Source: CAZQYC01 sp043746555
GTDB lineage: Bacteria; Pseudomonadota; Gammaproteobacteria; Steroidobacterales; Steroidobacteraceae
DNA: 12,920 bases
Assembly (NCBI GenBank): GCA_043746555.1
Contig: JAYTQU010000332.1
Location: 1-12,920, forward strand
Reading direction: 5' to 3'
Shown here: piece after piece, positions 1 to 5,323 of the stretch
Numbering within the stretch: the stretch's first letter is position 1
How the letters are laid out: each line of letters begins with the position of its first letter
Notes under the pieces: model-generated
What the model saw: the letters and a program-made list of their open reading frames with translations, nothing else
The model's database searches: none
What the model was told of the DNA's origin: nothing
Position numbers and translations under genes: made by a program

Positions 1-1
1 G

Positions 2-238
2 GAGCAAGTGAGTGATTGGATAGATCGCAACGGCCCAATCAGTAATGGCGACCTATGTGGCATAGCTCAGCTCGATACGCTCAAGGCCTCAAAGCAGCTC
101 AAACGCTGGGTCGACCAAGGGTTGCTGATGGCGGACCCCGACAGGGCAAAGCGCAATATGGTGTATTTCAAGGCAATCCAAGCGGATCTAGGCACGCCTG
201 GTTTATTAACTTCCGCCCTGGATAATAACCAAGAGTAG
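2..238 (+). CDS. C-terminal end of a winged-helix-tailed protein (partial, 5' end outside window)
   Basis: The reading frame is open from the window edge to a TAG stop, so this is probably the tail of a longer gene and not a 76-residue protein starting at the GTG at position 8. The visible residues look like a winged-helix DNA-binding domain: a helix (SDWIDRNGPISNGDL), a second helix-turn-helix part (TLKASKQLKRWVDQGLL) and a beta-wing-like end (RNMVYFKA). Such tails close many AlbA_2/RecG-like ATP-binding proteins, and the AlbA gene 380 bp downstream ends in a comparable domain. The parent could therefore be a second member of that family, but the catalytic part is not visible and other HTH proteins are possible. 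The role is unknown. Confidence 0.55.
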   Translation, partial: EQVSDWIDRNGPISNGDLCGIAQLDTLKASKQLKRWVDQGLLMADPDRAKRNMVYFKAIQADLGTPGLLTSALDNNQE

Positions 239-362
239 AGATATAAGATATTGTTTGTAATAGATATTTATGCGACTTTATTATCCGTTGATGCCCAATA
301 ACCCTGCCAAAACTTAAAGTCAGTAAGAATCTCTAAGGCCGCAATGCATGGCATCTACCGCA

Positions 363-424
363 GAAAACAAAAGGCCCCGGTGCACTCACCGAGGCCAGAT
401 GCCGACCGGGAACCCCCAATCCGA
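363..424 (-). ncRNA. candidate small RNA on the minus strand
   Basis: A possible minus-strand transcription unit of about 60 nt. A sigma-70-like promoter (TTGTGT, 18-bp spacer, TATAGT) lies just upstream and an intrinsic-terminator-like hairpin followed by TTTTGTTTT lies at its end. No minus-strand protein gene fits between the two. The sequence contains a run of five G followed by TTCCC. No known RNA family was recognised. It could also be a leftover promoter and terminator from a lost gene. Confidence 0.3.
364..396 (-). terminator. rho-independent terminator, minus strand
   Basis: GGCC-C-CGGTG (373-382) pairs with CACCG-A-GGCC (387-396) around a CACT loop, with one internal mismatch. On the minus strand the stem is followed by TTTTGTTTT (364-372), the layout of an intrinsic terminator. 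On the plus strand no T-run follows, so the orientation is minus. Confidence 0.55.
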
Positions 425-429
425 ACGGC

Positions 430-459
430 ACTATAGTTAATGCGACTGAGCCAACACAA
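430..459 (-). promoter_or_regulatory. possible sigma-70-type promoter, minus strand
   Basis: On the minus strand, TTGTGT (454-459) and TATAGT (430-435) are separated by 18 bp. Each matches the -35 or -10 consensus in four or more of six positions. Transcription would start near 423 and reach the hairpin at 373-396. Read by eye only. Confidence 0.3.
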
Positions 460-468
460 GATCAATAG

Positions 469-621
469 ATGAACGCCTCCACCCTCATCCAAAAAGTCTG
501 GAATTTCTGCCACACGCTTAAGGACGACGGCGTGGGCTATGGCGATTACTTGGAGCAACTCACGTACTTGTTGTTCCTAAAGATGGCGCATGAGTGCGCG
601 ACGACGAAAGGATGCACATGA
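469..621 (+). pseudogene. truncated hsdM: first 44 codons of a type I methylase, then 6 unrelated codons
   Basis: The ORF begins at ATG 469 and encodes MNASTLIQKVWNFCHTLKDD and onward, the N-terminal helical segment of HsdM, ending at TGA 619-621 after 50 codons. The first 132 bp (469-600) match the start of the full hsdM at 1966-2097 at 119 of 132 positions and 41 of 44 residues. Six of the nine differing codons are synonymous, so the copy diverged under protein-level constraint. Similarity starts at the start codon and stops at 600, where six unrelated codons lead to the stop. The S-adenosylmethionine and NPPF motifs are absent, so no methylase activity is possible. The last ATG/TGA overlap (618-621) links it to the AlbA gene. 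It is either a broken gene or a short expressed leader ORF. Confidence 0.75.
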
Positions 622-1949
622 AGGAAAACCACAACATCGAATGGAAGGAATCCTGGCGCGATGAATACCTAAAATGGATTTGCGGTTTTGCCAATGCTGA
701 GGGCGGCAAGCTTTTCATTGGCAAGAACGATCGTGGCGAAGTGGTCGGCGTAAAGGACGCGGCGAAGTTGATGGTGGACATCCCCAACAAGGTGCGCGAC
801 ATCTTGGGCGTGATGGTAGATGTGAAGTTGCGAGGCAAGAGCGGCAAGGACTATCTCGAAATCCGCGTCGAGCCGTATCCCAGTCCCATCAGCTACAAAG
901 GTGAATATCACTATCGCAGTGGTAGCACTAAGCAGGAATTGAAGGGTGCTGCGTTGGATCGATTCCTACTTCGCAAGTATGGGCGCACGTGGGATTCGGT
1001 GCCGGTGCCACATGTTGCCGCGAAGGATTTATCTAAGGCAACTATCAGTTCTTTCCGCGATCAAGCAAGGCAGAGTCAGAGATTAAGCTCGACAGTTCTG
1101 CGTGAATCGACCGCTGGGTTGCTCGATAAACTGCACCTTGTCGACGGCAAGTACCTCAAGCGAGCAGCGGTGCTGTTGTTTCATCCCGATCCCGAGCGTT
1201 TTGTAACGAACGCATTCGTCAAGATTGGTTTCTTTCGTACTAATACCGATTTGCAGTATCACGACGAAGTACATGGCGATCTATTCACGCAAGTGGATAA
1301 GACGATGGACTTGCTGTTGACAAAGTATCTGAAAGCTTGGATTAGCTATCGAGGCATTCAACGAATCGAGACGTTTTCGGTACCTGAAGCAGCATTGCGC
1401 GAAGCGGTGCTGAACGCCGTCATTCACAAGGACTACTCGGCCGCTACGCCTGTACAGATTAGCGTGTACGACGACAAGCTGATGATCTGGAATCCCGGTG
1501 AGCTGCCGCAGCACTGGACAATAGCTAAATTGAAAGGCAAGCACCCGTCGGTGCCGTTTAATCCCGATGTTGCGAATGTTTTCTTCCGAGCTGGTCAGAT
1601 CGAGGCGTGGGGGCGTGGTATTGAGCGTATCCAAGAAGCATGTCGAGCGGCGGGTTCGCCAGTGCCCGAGCTTCGGTATGAAGATACGGGGCTGTGGATG
1701 GACTTTGCTTTCCCGGAAAGATCGGTAGACGAGGCTAGCCAAGAAACTAGGGAGAAAACTAGGGAGAAAACTAGGGAGAAAATTCTCAGGCTAGTTCGTG
1801 AAAATCCGACCATCTCGACGGACACTCTTGCCAGCGCTCTTGGTCTTTCTCGTAAAGGTGTGGAGTGGCAAGTCCGAAAGTTGAAGCAAGCAGAATTGCT
1901 ACGCAGAGTGGGACCAGATAAAGGTGGCCATTGGGAAGTATTGAAGTGA
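618..1949 (+). CDS. AlbA_2 / HATPase_c_4 ATP-binding protein (Schlafen-AlbA-type putative regulator)
   Basis: A 443-residue protein of the family often annotated as a RecG-like transcriptional regulator or ATP-binding protein. The N-terminal AlbA_2 domain spans about residues 6-118 (IEWKESW, ICGFANAEGGKLFIG, YRSGSTKQELKG). A GHKL-like HATPase_c_4 part follows with EAVLNAVIHKDYS near 262-274 and NPGELP downstream. After a TREK tandem-repeat linker comes a C-terminal winged helix (about 394-443). I chose ATG 618 because GAAAGG lies six bases upstream and the protein then begins with the family-typical MKEN-NIEWKESW; GTG 594 and ATG 612 are alternatives. The start overlaps the stop of the truncated hsdM ORF, and hsdM starts 16 bp downstream. 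Relatives are frequent in type I restriction-modification loci, but their biochemical role there is not settled, and DNA binding here is inferred. Confidence 0.85.
   Translation: MKENHNIEWKESWRDEYLKWICGFANAEGGKLFIGKNDRGEVVGVKDAAKLMVDIPNKVRDILGVMVDVKLRGKSGKDYLEIRVEPYPSPISYKGEYHYRSGSTKQELKGAALDRFLLRKYGRTWDSVPVPHVAAKDLSKATISSFRDQARQSQRLSSTVLRESTAGLLDKLHLVDGKYLKRAAVLLFHPDPERFVTNAFVKIGFFRTNTDLQYHDEVHGDLFTQVDKTMDLLLTKYLKAWISYRGIQRIETFSVPEAALREAVLNAVIHKDYSAATPVQISVYDDKLMIWNPGELPQHWTIAKLKGKHPSVPFNPDVANVFFRAGQIEAWGRGIERIQEACRAAGSPVPELRYEDTGLWMDFAFPERSVDEASQETREKTREKTREKILRLVRENPTISTDTLASALGLSRKGVEWQVRKLKQAELLRRVGPDKGGHWEVLK
1745..1780 (+). repeat. three tandem 12-bp units encoding TREK repeats
   Basis: AACTAGGGAGAA occurs three times head to tail without a mismatch, encoding repeated T-R-E-K in the linker before the winged helix of the AlbA protein. 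The unit is a multiple of three, so gain or loss of copies changes linker length without a frameshift. Confidence 0.9.
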
Positions 1950-1965
1950 GTGCGATTTTCGTCCT

Positions 1966-3435
1966 ATGAACACCTCCACCCTCATCCAAAAAGTCTGGAA
2001 CTTTTGCCACACGTTGCGTGACGACGGCGTGGGCTATGGCGACTACTTGGAGCAACTCACGTATTTGTTGTTCTTGAAGATGGCGCATGAGTACGCGCAG
2101 CCGCCGCATAGCCGAGATACACACATTCCCAAAAGCTGCGACTGGACCACGCTGCGTACTAAGACGGGCGCGCCGCTGGAATCACATTATTTAACCGTGC
2201 TTCGCAAGCTGGGCGAAGAGCCTGGCATGTTGGGCGCAATCTTTTTCAAAGCGCAGAACAAGATTCAAGACCCAGCTAAGCTCGCGCGACTGGTGCAGAT
2301 GATCGACGCGGAAGATTGGTTGGGTATGGATACCGATACCAAGGGCGATCTGTATGAAGGGCTGTTGCAGAAAAATGCAGAAGACACCAAGAGCGGTGCG
2401 GGCCAATACTTTACGCCGCGCGCACTGATTCAAGCGATGGTGGAATGTATCCGCCCCGAGCCGATGAAAACGATTGCCGATCCGGCTTGCGGTACCGGCG
2501 GATTTTTCTTAGGCGCATACAACTGGCTGACACAATCCGGTTCGACACTGGACAAGAAGCAGAAACGCTTCCTGCGCCACAAAATGTTCTTCGGCAACGA
2601 GATCGTCGCTGGTACGCGGCGTTTGTGTTTAATGAATCTCTTTCTTCACAACATCGGCGACCTGGACGGCGAACCGACGGTGGATCGCTCCGATGCATTG
2701 ATCTCAGAACCAAAATCGAAGTTCGACTACGTGCTCGCCAATCCTCCCTTCGGCAAGAAAAGCAGCATGACCATCACCAATGAGGATGGTGAAGAAGACA
2801 CAGACGCGCTGACCTATGAACGCCAAGACTTTTGGGAAACGACATCGAACAAGCAACTCAATTTTTTGCAGCACATCGTCAACATGCTAAATATCGATGG
2901 CAAAGCAGCTATCGTGTTACCCGACAACGTGCTGTTCGAAGGCGGCGCGGGCGAAAAGATTCGCCGTAAGCTACTTGAGACCTGCGACGTCCACACGATT
3001 TTGCGATTGCCCACGGGCATTTTTTACGCGCAAGGCGTGAAGGCGAATGTGGTGTTCTTCGACGCTGCGCCTAAAGACGGCAAGGTTCACACCAAAGGCG
3101 TTTGGTTCTACGATTTGCGCACTAACAAACACTTCACGCTTAAGACGCGACAGCTTCAGTACGAGGATTTGAAAGAGTTCGTCGCATCGTACAATCCAGA
3201 CAATCGTCACAAGCGAAAAGAAACTGAGCGCTTCAAGTTTTACGCATACAAAGATTTGGTTGCACGTGATAAAGCCAGCTTGGATATCTTTTGGCTGAAA
3301 GACGATAGCCTGGACAATCTAGATGACTTGCCGCCACCGGATATCTTGCAGCAGGAGATCATCGACCATCTGGAAGCGGCGCTAGCGGCGTTCAGAGATG
3401 TGGCAGCCGCGCTGCCGAAGTCGAGTGGTGTCTAA
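1966..3435 (+). CDS. hsdM: type I restriction-modification DNA methylase subunit HsdM
   Basis: A complete 489-residue N6-adenine methylase subunit. The HsdM N-terminal helical domain covers roughly residues 5-125. The methylase core follows, with the S-adenosylmethionine motif DPACGTGGF (172-180) and the catalytic NPPF (259-262), both intact. The length is normal for the family. In a working system HsdM pairs with an HsdS specificity subunit to methylate a bipartite site, and with HsdR to cut unmodified DNA. Neither hsdS nor hsdR follows: the next gene is greB on the opposite strand 21 bp beyond the stop. The missing partners may lie upstream of the window, be encoded elsewhere or be lost. 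No clear Shine-Dalgarno precedes ATG 1966, so expression may depend on reinitiation from the AlbA gene. The first 44 codons are duplicated at 469-600. Confidence 0.93.
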   Translation: MNTSTLIQKVWNFCHTLRDDGVGYGDYLEQLTYLLFLKMAHEYAQPPHSRDTHIPKSCDWTTLRTKTGAPLESHYLTVLRKLGEEPGMLGAIFFKAQNKIQDPAKLARLVQMIDAEDWLGMDTDTKGDLYEGLLQKNAEDTKSGAGQYFTPRALIQAMVECIRPEPMKTIADPACGTGGFFLGAYNWLTQSGSTLDKKQKRFLRHKMFFGNEIVAGTRRLCLMNLFLHNIGDLDGEPTVDRSDALISEPKSKFDYVLANPPFGKKSSMTITNEDGEEDTDALTYERQDFWETTSNKQLNFLQHIVNMLNIDGKAAIVLPDNVLFEGGAGEKIRRKLLETCDVHTILRLPTGIFYAQGVKANVVFFDAAPKDGKVHTKGVWFYDLRTNKHFTLKTRQLQYEDLKEFVASYNPDNRHKRKETERFKFYAYKDLVARDKASLDIFWLKDDSLDNLDDLPPPDILQQEIIDHLEAALAAFRDVAAALPKSSGV

Positions 3436-3456
3436 AAGACGTTCGCAGTCGCGCCC

Positions 3457-3954
3457 CTACTCATATCTGATTTCCACCACCAGATAATTTTTTTTGCCGC
3501 TGGGTGTATCGAGGGTCACTTCGTCGTCGACGGTTTTGCGCATTAGCGCTTTGGCGAGCGGTGCGTCCATGCTGATGTAGTTGTGACTCCCAGAAATATC
3601 GTCGGGTCCCACAATGCGGTATTCGATTTCAATGCCGTCGTCGTCTTCGAGTTTGATCCACGCGCCAAAATAAATTCGCGATTGATCCGATGGCGCTTGA
3701 CTCACGACGGTCATGCCGTCCAAACGTTTACGTAAAAAACGTACGCGCGCATCGATTTCGCGAAGTTGCTTCTTGCCGTAAATGTATTCCGCGTTCTCGG
3801 AGCGATCGCCTTGTGCTGCGGCCTCTTGCACGGCGAGCGTCACTTCCGGGCGCTTCTTGCGCCATAAAAAATCCAACTCTTCGCGCAACTTTTTTGCGCC
3901 CCCGGGCGTAATAAATTTGGAGGCGGGTGTTTGCGGCGGGCGGTAGCGTGTCAT
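3457..3954 (-). CDS. greB: transcription elongation factor GreB
   Basis: A 165-residue Gre factor that rescues backtracked RNA polymerase by stimulating cleavage of the 3' end of the nascent transcript. The N-terminal coiled coil (about residues 12-82) carries the family core GDRSENAEYIYGKKQLREID, with the acidic loop residues that reach into the polymerase secondary channel. The C-terminal FKBP-like domain (about 90-165) includes FGAWIKLEDDDG and RIVGPDD. The tyrosine-rich EYIYGKKQLREID form favours GreB over GreA. A short basic N-terminal stretch (MTRYRPPQTPASKFITPGG) precedes the core. The gene is convergent with hsdM, with no terminator visible in the 21-bp gap, and marks the boundary between accessory DNA and core chromosome. 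The start has no strong Shine-Dalgarno. Confidence 0.95.
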   Translation of the reverse strand: MTRYRPPQTPASKFITPGGAKKLREELDFLWRKKRPEVTLAVQEAAAQGDRSENAEYIYGKKQLREIDARVRFLRKRLDGMTVVSQAPSDQSRIYFGAWIKLEDDDGIEIEYRIVGPDDISGSHNYISMDAPLAKALMRKTVDDEVTLDTPSGKKNYLVVEIRYE

Positions 3955-4120
3955 GTCATTTATTGAGTAAGTCGCGAAATGGGAACAGATGTTTGCAGTC
4001 CGGTTTACGAGAATTGCGTCACTAAGACCGCTCCTGAAACACGGTGCAACGATGATTCGGCGGGCATTTTGTGCGGATGTTCACGGACTGAAAAGCGCCT
4101 CGTACGTACGCTGCTACCCC

Positions 4121-4315
4121 ATGGCCGTCAAGTATTACACACACTTTTTGATGCAAGAGCGCCAACCCAAGGGACTCTCCGAGTTCCGCGGTGTGGTGGA
4201 GGTTAATCGCACGATGCCACGCGGCGATCTGCGCGAAGCCACTGCGGTGCTGGCGCGCAATTTTGAGTGCGATACCAAGGACATTAAGATTTTGCAGTGG
4301 TCGCGATTGCACTAG
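4121..4315 (+). CDS. small hypothetical protein
   Basis: A short ORF encoding MAVKYYTHFLMQERQPKGLS and onward, about 64 residues, with no signal peptide or membrane segment. I do not recognise a named family, though the regular alternation of charged and hydrophobic residues and the normal codon choice support a real protein. The start is uncertain: ATG 4052 gives 87 residues and ATG 3989 gives 108. I prefer 4121 because codons upstream (cta, aga, cgg, gta, tca) are unlike those of neighbouring genes, whereas codons after 4121 are typical. No start has a convincing ribosome binding site; a GGGA lies 4 bases before 3989. The gene is divergent from greB. An 8-bp inverted repeat (4312-4319 with 4329-4336) overlaps the stop codon. 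The function is unknown. Confidence 0.5.
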   Translation: MAVKYYTHFLMQERQPKGLSEFRGVVEVNRTMPRGDLREATAVLARNFECDTKDIKILQWSRLH

Positions 4316-4439
4316 AAATTGCCCCTGCATTTCTAGCATTTCCACCATCCATGGTGGTCGCATTCGCGCAAGAGTTAGTGGAGTAGGTGTTGAAGTGTGA
4401 GAGGTTTGTTTGGAGCTGTTGATTGAGTTATCCCCCTCC

Positions 4440-4534
4440 TGTTGAGTGTTGTGAGTGATCCCCTAGCGGACTTTCATTTCCCTTCTGAGGTCCGCTTCTT
4501 CCAACCCCGAGCCCAAAAGCTCGGGGTTTTTTTT
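4440..4534 (+). ncRNA. candidate small RNA ending in a strong terminator
   Basis: Two stems stand in series. The first is a 10-bp stem including G-U pairs (4465-4474 with 4487-4496), capped by a 12-nt pyrimidine loop CATTTCCCTTCT. The second is the terminator at 4505-4526. A weak promoter-like pair (TTGTTT 4406-4411, TATCCC 4429-4434, 17-bp spacer) lies upstream. The exposed CCCUUCU loop is the kind of sequence that can pair with Shine-Dalgarno regions, as in Hfq-type regulators. The block could instead be the 3' untranslated region of the small gene at 4121-4315. No known RNA family was recognised. Confidence 0.35.
4505..4534 (+). terminator. rho-independent terminator
   Basis: CCCCGAGC (4505-4512) pairs perfectly with GCTCGGGG (4519-4526) around a CCAAAA loop, followed directly by eight T. 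It ends plus-strand transcription before the convergent SPOR gene. The A pair before the stem (4503-4504) can also pair with the first T residues, giving partial function on the minus strand. Confidence 0.9.
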
Positions 4535-4658
4535 CGTACTTGGTTTGGCGTGAAGAAAGGAAAGTCGCTTGCAGTTCTAGAAGATACAGCAGGCGTCCAA
4601 ATCAGATTGACACCGTGGACAGAGAACTCGATTCTGTCCAATCACCAGTCACGCCCTC

Positions 4659-5210
4659 TCAATCTCCCACCTTAATCACAATCGCATCGATCTGGGCTTC
4701 GCGTAATTTGCGGCGCGTGTCTTCGAGATTTTTCAAATCGCGAATCGGGCCGATGCGTACGCGATGCCAGGTATCGGTGTCGATGGTGACTTTCTCGACC
4801 TTCGATACCACGCCTTGCAGCGCGAGCATCGCTTTGATGCGATCGGCGTCGGCGAAGTTGCGATACGAGCCCGCTTGCAAGACGTACGCACCGGGTTTAT
4901 CCACTTGAGCGCCGGTGGCATTGCGACGAATGTCTTTCTCTTTTTCCGGCACGACCACTTCAAACTTGGGAAGCATCTCGTAAAAGTCGAGCTGATCGTC
5001 ACGCGCAGGATTCGGAGCAACGGCCGCGGAATTCTTTTTACCGGCAGTTTCGGGCTCGACGCGCGATGCGCTTCGCTGGTCGGCGATTTGTTTGTCGTAA
5101 AGATGCACGCCAAAAGCGATCGCCACTCCGAAAGCCAGGCCAACGAAAAAATTGACCGTTCCGGAACTTTTGGCGGCGCTGCGCTTGGTGTGTTTGTAAT
5201 CGCGAGACAT
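4659..5210 (-). CDS. SPOR-domain protein, FtsN-like
   Basis: A 183-residue bitopic inner-membrane protein. A short basic cytoplasmic tail (MSRDYKHTKRSAAK) precedes one membrane segment (about residues 17-38). A periplasmic linker contains FYEMLPKFEVVVPE (76-89), a motif seen before the domain in many FtsN-type proteins. The C-terminal SPOR domain (about 105-181) includes YVLQAGSYRNFADA and VRIGPI. SPOR domains bind denuded peptidoglycan glycans at the division septum, so a role in cell division is likely. The gene lies 113 bp downstream of argS on the same strand, a common gammaproteobacterial arrangement. I do not assign ftsN because several SPOR proteins share this layout and the essential FtsN helices cannot be confirmed by eye. 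No clear Shine-Dalgarno precedes the start. Confidence 0.88.
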   Translation of the reverse strand: MSRDYKHTKRSAAKSSGTVNFFVGLAFGVAIAFGVHLYDKQIADQRSASRVEPETAGKKNSAAVAPNPARDDQLDFYEMLPKFEVVVPEKEKDIRRNATGAQVDKPGAYVLQAGSYRNFADADRIKAMLALQGVVSKVEKVTIDTDTWHRVRIGPIRDLKNLEDTRRKLREAQIDAIVIKVGD

Positions 5211-5220
5211 AAATAAAGGG

Positions 5221-5316
5221 TCAACTGGGTACTGGGTTATTGGTCACTGGCAAGAATGCAGATCACGACCTTCGGTCATATTCCGAGCAGCAGCTATTGG
5301 CCAGTTGCCGGTAGGC
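5221..5316. repeat. degenerate REP-like inverted repeat between argS and the SPOR gene
   Basis: The left part (5221-5250) is built from repeated ACTGGGT/ACTGGG/ATTGGTCACTGG words. The right part (5293-5316, CTATTGGCCAGTTGCCGG) reads on the minus strand as CCGGCAACTGGCCAATAG, resembling the left part. The arms flank about 42 bp with a small hairpin (GACC-TTC-GGTC). This style suggests a dispersed, imperfect palindromic element. Whether it recurs in the genome cannot be seen here. Confidence 0.35.
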
Positions 5317-5323
5317 CTCGGCA

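Larger units (their letters stand above)
4316..4658. other. gene-free stretch with hairpins and a terminator
   Basis: No coding ORF is convincing in this 343-bp gap. It contains an inverted repeat overlapping the preceding stop codon, a short perfect hairpin (CCACCA at 4342-4347 with TGGTGG at 4352-4357), a purine-rich strip around 4370-4428 and the RNA-like block at 4440-4534. From 4535 to the SPOR gene I see no further structure. Confidence 0.6.

Noticed and set aside
239..468. Integron attC-like site near GTTAATG
   Set aside because: The core GTTRRRY is not matched and no paired inverse core was found.
1281..1742. Minus-strand ORF of 153 codons inside the AlbA gene
   Set aside because: It lies wholly opposite a gene with clear domain motifs, and its translation is Arg/His/Ser-rich without any recognisable motif.
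1..3435. CRISPR array or retron-like element in the defence segment
   Set aside because: No spaced direct repeats and no reverse transcriptase; the only tandem repeat is the in-frame 12-bp unit in the AlbA gene.
4022..4363. Minus-strand ORF of 113 codons opposite the small hypothetical gene
   Set aside because: No ribosome site, and the plus-strand frame has the better codon use and composition; kept only as a weak alternative.
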